Origin: Cellvibrionaceae bacterium
Lineage (GTDB): Bacteria; Pseudomonadota; Gammaproteobacteria; Pseudomonadales; Cellvibrionaceae
Direction of reading: 5' to 3'
Length of the DNA stretch: 64,000 nt
NCBI GenBank assembly: GCA_021151525.1
Contig: JAGKXD010000001.1
Span: 86,745 to 150,744, forward strand
Shown: positions 1 to 7,636 of the stretch, in pieces
Layout of the letters: each line of letters starts with the position of its first letter
How positions within the stretch are numbered: the first letter of the stretch is position 1
The notes under the pieces: model-generated
Seen by the model: the letters and a program-made list of their open reading frames with translations, nothing else
Told to the model about the DNA's origin: nothing
The model's database searches: none
Made by a program: the position numbers and the translations under genes

Positions 1-1316
1 TCAGTGGTCATACCCAAACCGCGTGCAATAGCCGCTAATTCAGCTACTTTTCCGTAGTTTTTGCCTGCCCAATAGGTATCAGTTGCGGTATTCCAGTTGG
101 CAGAGCCTTGGTTGATGAACTCAGTTACGAAGGCTTTCAGTTGGGTCACATTGTAATCGCCAATACCCGCTGGCATGGTTGGCAGCACACCTACGTAAGG
201 AATGGTGTAGCTGAAGCCATTAGTGGTCGCGAATTTAGTCACGCCGCGTGCACTGCGGATTTTGTAGCTGGTTACGGCTTGGCTGGAGTTTTTCCAGTGC
301 AATGGCAGCATGCCGACCATGGTGGTCACTGCAGAACCGTTGAATTGGTACTGGTGAGTTACGGTCACTTTGTTGGTGTTTCTATCCACCGCGTAGTTGA
401 TGTTCACCTTGTCCACGCGTTGTGGCGCATATTGGGCGAAGGTAGAAATCATACTGGCATCTGGTGTGCCCGCTACTTGTGGCAACAAGGTAATAGTTAC
501 GCGCTTGCTGGCATTGGTTACGCCAATCGCCGCACTATTTACGTTGCTGAAGGTGGTAGCATCGTGGCCGGTGATGAGGAAGTTATTGCGATCGCCCGCA
601 ACATCAGTCCAAATCCCGATGCTATTGCCGTTTTGGTAGAAGACTCCTTTTTCACCGCTATCCGCCGCTTTGGTACGGATAACGATACTTCCCTGCAATG
701 CCGTGAAATATGCATAGGGCGAGCCGTGAACAAAGGTCGCTTCCATTACTGGGGTGCTGCCGCTGTTCCATTGAACGGTGACAGAACCATCGCTGTAGTC
801 CTTCAAGTAAGCGTCCATGTTGCTGTAATTGGTGTTGCCAATTGCCAGGCCATCGAAAACTTCGCTGAAAGGATCGGGAATAGCGTAAGTGGTTTGGGTC
901 GCGCTGGTGCGCAAGCCCCCGGAAATACCCATAATGCGTGCACCGCGGTCGGTAATGCGCGCGGTCATTGGATCGGGAGTGATGTAGGCTGCGCCTGCGC
1001 TATCGCCAACTTTCATCTCGCCGTAAAACGAAATCGAGCCCCACCAACGGTGAGTCATAGTAGGTTTGCTGGTTGCTGGCGCGACTTTTTGGGGATAAAT
1101 GGGTGTTGGTGCGCCAATTGGGCTGCAGCTGCTAACACCGGGGGCAACTACACCAGCACTGTAAATCCAGTTGCCGTGATCGACGGTACATTTGTAGCCA
1201 GCTGGGTTGGCGCTATCGCTGATGTTACCGGCGCCGTAGGTTGTTAAAGCCGCACTGCTGAATTGCGATACGCCGAGCGTAGTCAGCAACAATAAAACGG
1301 GTTTTATCTTTATCAT
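1..1316 (-). CDS. GH81 endo-beta-1,3-glucanase, 3' part outside window
   Basis: Secreted glycoside hydrolase family 81 enzyme, expected to cut beta-1,3-glucan (laminarin, callose, fungal wall glucan). Translating the minus strand from the ATG at 1316 gives 438 open codons running off the window. A signal peptide is visible (MIKIKPVLLLLTTLGV, ending near SSA-A). Family-like stretches follow: THRWWGSISF, MDAYLKDYSDGSVTVQW, and near the window edge DTYWAGKNYGKVAELAAIA, which resembles the conserved DTYW-GK block of GH81. The catalytic glutamates lie further downstream and are not in view. The gene points away from its neighbours and appears to be monocistronic. A long plus-strand frame over the same bases is its antisense shadow. 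Assignment is by motif recall, not a search. Confidence 0.8.
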   Translation of the reverse strand, partial: MIKIKPVLLLLTTLGVSQFSSAALTTYGAGNISDSANPAGYKCTVDHGNWIYSAGVVAPGVSSCSPIGAPTPIYPQKVAPATSKPTMTHRWWGSISFYGEMKVGDSAGAAYITPDPMTARITDRGARIMGISGGLRTSATQTTYAIPDPFSEVFDGLAIGNTNYSNMDAYLKDYSDGSVTVQWNSGSTPVMEATFVHGSPYAYFTALQGSIVIRTKAADSGEKGVFYQNGNSIGIWTDVAGDRNNFLITGHDATTFSNVNSAAIGVTNASKRVTITLLPQVAGTPDASMISTFAQYAPQRVDKVNINYAVDRNTNKVTVTHQYQFNGSAVTTMVGMLPLHWKNSSQAVTSYKIRSARGVTKFATTNGFSYTIPYVGVLPTMPAGIGDYNVTQLKAFVTEFINQGSANWNTATDTYWAGKNYGKVAELAAIARGLGMTT

Positions 1317-1646
1317 TTTGGGAGTGTCCTCGTTATTGTTAGAGATGAACACTTAGCGCTTTAATCCCCTGTAAAAACTTCTTCCCCCTTTTTAATCTAC
1401 TTCCTCAAGAATCCTCGACCAAGCACTGAAGGTTACTCAATTAGCCTATTTGGAGGGCACATTCCCTTCGTCCCAGATTGCCGATTACCTGCAACATGGG
1501 AGGGTTCACTTTTAAAAATCGTGCAGCGGCACGCTTACTCGGCACATAAATACACATTAATGACACCGGGGGTGACAAGTGCGGAAACAAAGAACAATAA
1601 CAACCCCTCAGGTAGCGAGGGGTTTTGTGGGGAGGCCATGGGCAAT
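1317..1646. other. Intergenic region between GH81 gene and PEP-CTERM gene
   Basis: About 330 bases without a convincing gene. It should carry the promoter of the leftward GH81 gene near 1320-1450 and the terminator of the PEP-CTERM gene near 1602-1624. I see no other structure that I can support. Confidence 0.5.
1602..1624 (-). terminator. Hairpin downstream of the PEP-CTERM gene
   Basis: Inverted repeat AACCCCTC / GAGGGGTT with a 7-base loop, 20 bases beyond the stop of the leftward PEP-CTERM gene. On the minus strand it is followed by a T-rich stretch (GTTATTGTTCTTTG), so it can act as a moderate intrinsic terminator. Confidence 0.65.
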
Positions 1647-2222
1647 TTAAGCGATTTGTCGGCGCGCAATGCGCAACCCCAGAACCCCAATCAACATTAG
1701 CAACAGCGACGCTGGCTCTGAAACATGCACAATGTCACCACGCGCGTAGTAGCTAATATGGGAGACATCCTTGATTTTGTTGCAATCATCTTCATCACAC
1801 AAATTGGTGAACTCATCGGCCGTAAACGGCGAACTCCAATTGCCATTAGTGAACGACGGGGTTAACGCGAACCCCAATAATGTGGTTCCGGAACCATCCT
1901 TAAAGATCAACATGATGTTGGAATATTGCGTCCATTCATTGTTAGTGAGCGACCAAACTCCTGTTTGGCCGTTACCGGCGGGGTCATCTTTCTTTAGAAA
2001 CTGCCAGTCAGTGTAGCCGTAAAAGGCTTCCTGATTGACGGTCGTGGGCGTGAAGTTGAGAAAATCTTGCGTCGCACTCAAGCTGCGTTGGCAGGCACTC
2101 GCATAGTCAACCAACAGCATAGTACCGGGAGCCGTACAACTAACCACACTGGCATTTGCCGCCAGCGCGATGCCTAGCAAACTCATAAGGACAAAGGCTT
2201 TTACCGCGGAATAAGTATTCAT
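1647..2222 (-). CDS. PEP-CTERM sorting domain protein
   Basis: Secreted protein of 191 aa with an N-terminal signal peptide (cleavage near ANA-S) and a C-terminal PEP-CTERM tripartite tail: VSEPASLLLMLIGVLGLR followed by a basic end. Such tails are recognised by an exosortase, which is usually encoded elsewhere with exopolysaccharide genes. The middle contains paired cysteines (SCTAPG, SACQRS, LCDEDDC) that could form disulfides once exported; I do not recognise a domain there. The open frame extends five codons upstream, but the ATG at 2222 is preceded by a strong GGAGGTG at 7-nt spacing, which itself overlaps the upstream ATG, so 2222 is chosen. Confidence 0.85.
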   Translation of the reverse strand: MNTYSAVKAFVLMSLLGIALAANASVVSCTAPGTMLLVDYASACQRSLSATQDFLNFTPTTVNQEAFYGYTDWQFLKKDDPAGNGQTGVWSLTNNEWTQYSNIMLIFKDGSGTTLLGFALTPSFTNGNWSSPFTADEFTNLCDEDDCNKIKDVSHISYYARGDIVHVSEPASLLLMLIGVLGLRIARRQIA

Positions 2223-2373
2223 AAACACCTCCATCAAAATCCTGCTTTTCGATGCTTATCCGTCAGCCAGATTAGGCGTTCTAAACGACAATGGCCAAGA
2301 CTCTATCAGCGCCAAAAAAAGTGCTGATAGACCTTTTATGACTTAAGCGACAAGAGCAGAAATTTGCGGAGAT

Positions 2374-3210
2374 TCAAAAAGGCCAGAAGTGCTGCGGTAA
2401 GCCCTGCTTTCTCAGGATTGCGGTGATATCCATCGTCAGTGCAACGCCAGCATGCACAGCCACACCACCCCAAATGGAGCGCGAGCGCAGCGCCAAAATA
2501 CCCAAGAACAAGCCAAACAAAATTGCACCGGTTGCCTCTAACCAAAGCTTGGGGAAGTGAATCATCAAATAGGGAACGCACATAACCCAAATGGCATTGG
2601 CACCCAGCGCCGGGCGCAGCGAATTCAACATAAATCCGCGAAAGAAAAATTCAAGGCACACAAATTGGGTGAGATACAAAAACTCCCAGGCCAATAAATC
2701 GGCCCAACTGCGACTGGTCTGCGAATAAAAAGGATAGTGATGGACAAAATCCTTGCCCAAACTCACCAGATAAATAAATACCAAAATTGGGCTCAGCAAT
2801 AATAAATAACCACGCCAATGTTGCGGCGCTTGATTAATTTGCCAACCGAAATCGCGCACACGCGCTTTAAAGTGATAACGAATTAAAAGCGCAGGCACCA
2901 GCACATAACCAATCGCCAACACGCTCGTCCACCAGACATAGCCACACAACTCCCACACACCGGCGCGCATTAAAGGTTCAACGTAATAATTAGTGGGAAA
3001 ATTTTTCCATTCTGCAATAGTGCGCAAGAGTGACAACAAGTTATCGGAAAATTTTCCGTAGTGCATAAACAGCAAGCAGACGGAAACACAAGCGAGCACA
3101 GAGAACACGCGACGCAATGCTTGCGGGCGAGTCATTGAATAGGAGGGCGACTCTGCATCAATTTCGTCGAGCACAACCAGAATATTTTTGGGGTGGAGTT
3201 TTGCGAGCAT
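2374..3210 (-). CDS. CPBP family intramembrane metalloprotease
   Basis: Polytopic membrane protein of 278 aa with about seven hydrophobic segments. The C-terminal half has the CPBP (CAAX protease/Abi) pattern: LEFFFRGF corresponds to the EExxxR motif but with only one glutamate, MIHFPK supplies the second-motif histidine, and VAVHAGVALTMD the third-motif histidine. Family members cleave substrates in the membrane or process peptides; the substrate here is unknown. It lies 28 bases after the FemAB-like acyltransferase gene on the same strand, so the two are probably cotranscribed. Confidence 0.8.
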   Translation of the reverse strand: MLAKLHPKNILVVLDEIDAESPSYSMTRPQALRRVFSVLACVSVCLLFMHYGKFSDNLLSLLRTIAEWKNFPTNYYVEPLMRAGVWELCGYVWWTSVLAIGYVLVPALLIRYHFKARVRDFGWQINQAPQHWRGYLLLLSPILVFIYLVSLGKDFVHHYPFYSQTSRSWADLLAWEFLYLTQFVCLEFFFRGFMLNSLRPALGANAIWVMCVPYLMIHFPKLWLEATGAILFGLFLGILALRSRSIWGGVAVHAGVALTMDITAILRKQGLPQHFWPF

Positions 3211-3238
3211 TATTTTCTCTTAATATTTATTCTTAAAT

Positions 3239-4369
3239 TCATTTAAACGGCAAATAGGTTTTTGCATCTTGAATATAAAGTTCAACCGATGGCTTTTCAG
3301 ATACAAGAAATTGATCAATGGCCTGTTGAAACTCTGCACTCGCCAACCAATGATTAGAGTAAGTCATTACCGGCTCAAAGCCGCGCTGGATTTTATGCTC
3401 TCCCTGCGCACCCCCATCGAAGCGCTGCAAGCCATGTTTAATCGCATAATCTATACCTTGATAGTAACAAGTTTCAAAATGCAAAAAATCATATTCTGCT
3501 GCACAGCCCCAATAGCGGCCGTAAATCGTTTTTGAATCCATAAAAAACAATGCCGCAGCAATAGCTTCATTGTGTTGATAGGCAATTACCATCAACGAAT
3601 GCTGTGCGAATTGCTCGCGCAACATTTGAAAAAATTCCCGCGTTAAATAACCTGTGTGGCCACTGCGCTTTAAATAGGTTTTGCAGTAGAACACATAAAA
3701 CAACTGCCAATCCTCTGCGCTAATATCCGCTCCGGTTTTAGTCACAAAGCTAATGCCCTGCTCTACAACCGCTCGCCGTTCTTTGTTGATATTTTTGCGC
3801 TTGCGCGAATTCATGGCGCCGACAAAATCGTCCCAACTTTTATAGTCGCGATTAAACCAATGAAACTGCGCGCCTACACGTTGGGTTATTTTTTCATCGA
3901 CTAATTGCTTTGATATTTCTTGCGTTGGAAACAGGCAGTGCCAGCTCGATGCCTTTAAGACTTGCGCATGATTTTTTATCGCAACAATTACCGCAGTCAA
4001 AATTTCCTGCGTGCGCGATAAATCTTTCAACAGCAAACGTGCGCCCGTACACGGCGTAAAAGGAATGGCTGAAATTAATTTGGGATAATAATGAAAACCG
4101 TAGCGCTGGTAGGCATCGGCCCACGACCAATCGAATACGTACTCACCGTATGAGTTGGTTTTAATATAGAGCAGCATGGCTGCGATTAATTCTTCGCCCT
4201 CATGCACAACCAAATGTTGCGTTTGCCAACCCGTGCCCGCGCCAACGCTTTTACTCATCTCTAACGCGTACAAAAATTCGTAGCGTACAAAGGGATAATC
4301 ATCCGCGCAAAGCTGATTCCACGCTTGCGGAGTTATGGCACTGAGTGAGTCGATAAATGAAATCTGCAT
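3239..4369 (-). CDS. FemAB-like GNAT acyltransferase (PF04339 type)
   Basis: Soluble 376-aa protein with the look of the family annotated as peptidoglycan biosynthesis/recognition (FemAB-like, two GNAT folds). Supporting stretches are FDWSWADAYQRYGFHYYPKL, the basic MNSRKRKNINKERR segment near residues 185-198, and GRYWGCAAEYDFLHFETCYYQGIDYAI in the C-terminal fold. Members are thought to transfer acyl or aminoacyl groups, but the substrate is not established. First gene of a likely two-gene operon with the CPBP protease. No signal peptide. Confidence 0.8.
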   Translation of the reverse strand: MQISFIDSLSAITPQAWNQLCADDYPFVRYEFLYALEMSKSVGAGTGWQTQHLVVHEGEELIAAMLLYIKTNSYGEYVFDWSWADAYQRYGFHYYPKLISAIPFTPCTGARLLLKDLSRTQEILTAVIVAIKNHAQVLKASSWHCLFPTQEISKQLVDEKITQRVGAQFHWFNRDYKSWDDFVGAMNSRKRKNINKERRAVVEQGISFVTKTGADISAEDWQLFYVFYCKTYLKRSGHTGYLTREFFQMLREQFAQHSLMVIAYQHNEAIAAALFFMDSKTIYGRYWGCAAEYDFLHFETCYYQGIDYAIKHGLQRFDGGAQGEHKIQRGFEPVMTYSNHWLASAEFQQAIDQFLVSEKPSVELYIQDAKTYLPFK

Positions 4370-4621
4370 AGCGAATTGGAAAAGTTGGGATTAGGCGATT
4401 CTACCCTACAGCTGCGACAAGCCAAGCCCAAAAGCCGACAGACTCTAGGAAAGCTAGTCATTCTTGGCTCGCTTACAGTAGAATCGCCGTTCCTTTGGTC
4501 ACTTTGGATTTTCAATGCCAAGCGCAGAACCCGACCCTGAACGTCAGTGTCACACTACATATAGCCACAACGCCCTGCTTATCTCTACCCTCTTGTACCT
4601 TACCAAGGTGAGGTGCTAACT

Positions 4622-6187
4622 GTGGAATGGCTTTTAGATCCCACGGCCTGGTTAGGCTTATTTACCCTTATTGTGCTTGAGATTGTTCTCGGCATAGACA
4701 ACCTTATTTTTGTTGCTGTACTCGCCAATAAACTCCCCAAGCACCAGCGCGACCACGCACGTATGGTCGGTTTAAGCTTGGCGTTGGTACTTCGCCTTGG
4801 CCTTTTGGCCGGTATTTCCTGGCTCGCCACCCTCACCACTCCGCTCTTTACCGTGCTCGGGCAAGATTTATCGGGGCGCGACCTGATTCTGATTTTCGGC
4901 GGCTTGTTCCTGCTGTTTAAAGCCACCATCGAACTCCATGAGCGCGTAGAAGGCAAAATCAATACCCAGCGCGGCTCTCGCGTACACGCCGCTTTTTGGG
5001 CGGTAATCGCGCAAATCGTTGTGCTTGATGCCGTCTTCTCGCTCGATGCGGTAATCACCGCAATCGGTATAGTGAATCATCTTTCGGTCATGATGCTCGC
5101 CGTTATTATCGCCATGGTGATGATGATTATCGCCAGCAAAGCCTTAACCGACTTCGTCAACAAACACCCTACGGTAGTTATGCTGTGCTTAGGTTTTCTG
5201 TTGATGATTGGTTTCAGTCTGGTGGCCGAAGGCGCGGGTGTACATATCCCCAAAGGCTATCTCTACGGCGCCATCGCCTTCTCAGTACTCATCGAATTTT
5301 TTAACCAGCTCGCCCGCTCCAATCGCACGCGCCACTTGATTGGCGAGCGCCCCTTGCGCGACCGCACAGCGGAAGCCGTGTTGAAACTCTTGGGCGGCCG
5401 CAGCGATGCCGACGAAGTGGGCGATGATATTGTCGCCATGGCCAACCCCCAAGGCGAAGAGTTGGTGTTTGAAAATAGCGAGCGCCAAATGATTCGCTCG
5501 GTGCTGCAACTTACCGATCGTTCGGTGCAGTCACTCATGACACCGCGCCCGGATATTATTTGGGTGGATGTAAACGCAACGTCGGAAGAATTGCTCAACG
5601 TATTAAAAACCACGCCGCAAACGCGCCTACTGGTTGCACGCGACGAGCTGGATAATTTGCACGGCGTAGTCCAAAGCCGCGATTTACTCGCCGCTGCACT
5701 CAGCAATCAACCGCTCGATCTTGCGGCACTCGCCGTAGAACCACTCGCCGTTCCCGAAGGCACAAGCGCATTAAATGTGTTGGAGATGTTGCGCCAGCAA
5801 GCCGTACCCTTGGCGATTGTGATCGACGAATACGGCAGCATTAAAGGCGTTGTCACCACCAGCGACTTGCTCGCCGCCATCGCCGGTGAACTTGCCGACA
5901 GCAACGAAGCACCGCTGGTCACCGAGCAAGAAAATGGTTGGTTGCTAGATGCGAGCATCTCCCTAGAACAGCTCGAAGAATTGTTGCAAATAGAACTAGA
6001 GCGCGAAGAAGGTGACTATTTCACCTTGGCCGGGTTGTTGTTGGAGCAGCTCCAACATATTCCTGTGGTGGGCGAAACGCTCAGCATTTCCGGATTTATT
6101 TTTGAAATTAAAGAAATGGAAGGCCGCCGAATTTTGCAGGTACTCGTTTTAAAAACTCCCGACGCAGATGAATATAAAATATTCTAA
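4622..6187 (+). CDS. TerC family membrane protein with CBS and CorC/HlyC domains
   Basis: Integral inner-membrane protein of 521 aa, same architecture as E. coli YoaE/YegH. Residues ~1-220 are the TerC domain, with acidic residues inside membrane helices (EIVLGIDNLIF; DAVFSLDAVITAI) that suggest divalent-metal binding. Two CBS motifs cover ~280-410 and a CorC/HlyC-associated domain ~430-515. Relatives are linked to Mn2+ export or metallation of exported proteins; the exact role here is inferred. A GTG at 4613 is in frame, but its AAGGTG is only 2 nt away. The GTG at 4622 has AGGTG at 6-nt spacing and begins V(M)EWLLDPTAWLGL like homologues, so 4622 is chosen. Confidence 0.88.
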   Translation: MEWLLDPTAWLGLFTLIVLEIVLGIDNLIFVAVLANKLPKHQRDHARMVGLSLALVLRLGLLAGISWLATLTTPLFTVLGQDLSGRDLILIFGGLFLLFKATIELHERVEGKINTQRGSRVHAAFWAVIAQIVVLDAVFSLDAVITAIGIVNHLSVMMLAVIIAMVMMIIASKALTDFVNKHPTVVMLCLGFLLMIGFSLVAEGAGVHIPKGYLYGAIAFSVLIEFFNQLARSNRTRHLIGERPLRDRTAEAVLKLLGGRSDADEVGDDIVAMANPQGEELVFENSERQMIRSVLQLTDRSVQSLMTPRPDIIWVDVNATSEELLNVLKTTPQTRLLVARDELDNLHGVVQSRDLLAAALSNQPLDLAALAVEPLAVPEGTSALNVLEMLRQQAVPLAIVIDEYGSIKGVVTTSDLLAAIAGELADSNEAPLVTEQENGWLLDASISLEQLEELLQIELEREEGDYFTLAGLLLEQLQHIPVVGETLSISGFIFEIKEMEGRRILQVLVLKTPDADEYKIF

Positions 6188-6281
6188 CTCCGGTTTTATT
6201 ATCAGTAGCAAAAAGCCTTTGATATAAATAAGATAGCGCGCGTTTCAAACAATAATCGCTATCAACTTAACAAGGTGTGAC

Positions 6282-7490
6282 ATGGAAAAAATCTCGTCCA
6301 GAGTGCTCTCAGGTTTTTTGCTACTAATTTCTGCTGTACTCTCAATCAACAGCTACGCCGCAGGAACATCGGTTTATATTAATTACGTTCCTCCTGCCTC
6401 CAACACTCAGCAAACCAGTTTTATTCGAATATCTAACCTCAGCTCCTCTGCAGCATCAGTGGCTATTATAGGCATCACTGACAAAGGCGTTTTTTCAGAA
6501 AACCTTTCCGTTACTTTTTCATTGAAAGCAAAAGAAAGTAAACAATTTCTGATTAGCGACTTTGAAAAAGGCAACACCGCCAAAGGCCTTACTGGTGCAA
6601 TTGGTACAGGCAATGGCATCTGGCGTTTGTTCGTTTACTCCGCCAGCAATTTAGATGTAATGGGCTTTGTGCGTACCCCTGACGGATTCCTCAATCAAAT
6701 TCATGATATAAGCCCTGGTCAATCGGGCGGTACCATACATACCATTGGAATGTTTAACCCAGCTGCAAATGCTAATCAGCAAAGTCGATTACAACTAATC
6801 AACAACTACGGTGGCACCAATACGTTCACTATTAGCGCAATTGATGACGCGGGCAACACAGCAGCCGGCGGCTCCGTAAAAGTTTCCTTGAGTGCCCTGC
6901 AATCCCTCACCTTAACCTCTACTGATTTAGAACAGGGCAATAAAGTTTTGGGGCTTTCGGGCGCTTGGGGTACGGGTACAGGCAAATGGCGTTTAATCGT
7001 AACGTCTGATTATCAAAGTATAGTCATGGGTTTTATGGAGTTGCCCGGTGGCTATCTTTCTAATTTATCTACCGTTGTTTCTAAAAAAATAACCTCGGGA
7101 GATTTTCCTACAACTTGCTCTTCACTAAATGGCGCGTCTATTTATTCGCAAGATACCCCTAGTATATTTCTCGGATTTTTTGGTACTAGTACTGCCAGTT
7201 TATCGATTAACAATCCCATGGGCGATTATGGATCTAACATAGCCACAAACGGTATCCGAAATAAATTAACATCCAGATATGGCAGCACAACAGGTACATA
7301 TAGCAGTAATAGTTCCTCTGCCTTTTATCCTCCTATTATTGTAAAAGGAGGAGTAACACTTGGATACTTAACAACAAGTGTATTGTTTAGCGATGGTGCA
7401 TTTCCATTAACAGCTATTGATGCGGCTTGTAGTGGAAGCTCTGCATTTACCGCAACAGCTCCAGCATCTGCATTTGCAGTTTACGAATAA
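6282..7490 (+). CDS. Secreted protein with two internal repeats, unknown function
   Basis: 402-aa exported protein: signal peptide to about SYA-A (residue 27), SD AAGGTG 6 nt before the ATG. Residues ~30-145 and ~150-265 are two copies of one domain. Each contains a line ending in a GAxGTGxGxWRLxV pattern (GAIGTGNGIWRLFVYS and GAWGTGTGKWRLIVTS), followed by a hydrophobic VMGF strand and a P-D/G-GxL-N turn. This looks like a beta-sandwich repeat. The last ~130 residues are Ser/Thr/Gly-rich with two cysteines and are not recognised. It stands alone between the TerC gene and a bidirectional terminator. Adhesive or surface role is possible but not shown. Confidence 0.75.
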   Translation: MEKISSRVLSGFLLLISAVLSINSYAAGTSVYINYVPPASNTQQTSFIRISNLSSSAASVAIIGITDKGVFSENLSVTFSLKAKESKQFLISDFEKGNTAKGLTGAIGTGNGIWRLFVYSASNLDVMGFVRTPDGFLNQIHDISPGQSGGTIHTIGMFNPAANANQQSRLQLINNYGGTNTFTISAIDDAGNTAAGGSVKVSLSALQSLTLTSTDLEQGNKVLGLSGAWGTGTGKWRLIVTSDYQSIVMGFMELPGGYLSNLSTVVSKKITSGDFPTTCSSLNGASIYSQDTPSIFLGFFGTSTASLSINNPMGDYGSNIATNGIRNKLTSRYGSTTGTYSSNSSSAFYPPIIVKGGVTLGYLTTSVLFSDGAFPLTAIDAACSGSSAFTATAPASAFAVYE

Positions 7491-7504
7491 ATAAGATGTG
7501 AAAT

Positions 7505-7536
7505 AAAAAAGCCCGCCAAATGGCGGGCTTTTTTTT
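7505..7536. terminator. Bidirectional intrinsic terminator
   Basis: Perfect stem GCCCGCC / GGCGGGC with loop AAAT, flanked by A6 on the left and T8 on the right. It lies 15 bases after the rightward secreted-protein gene and can also serve the leftward hydrolase gene ending at 7637. Confidence 0.9.
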
Positions 7537-7636
7537 AGGTTTTTACTCCATAGGAGGGAAGCATAAGATTCAGGAGAAGCTGTAACTAATCACCACCATG
7601 CTTTACTTTTATTTTACGCTGCTCACTATGTTAAAT

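Noticed and set aside
108..1247. 379-codon open frame on the plus strand
   Set aside because: The minus strand codes a GH81 enzyme with signal peptide and family motifs; the plus frame has no such features and is an antisense shadow.
4370..4621. Possible yybP-ykoY manganese riboswitch before the TerC gene
   Set aside because: The family often has one, but I could not find its conserved loop sequences or pairing stem here.
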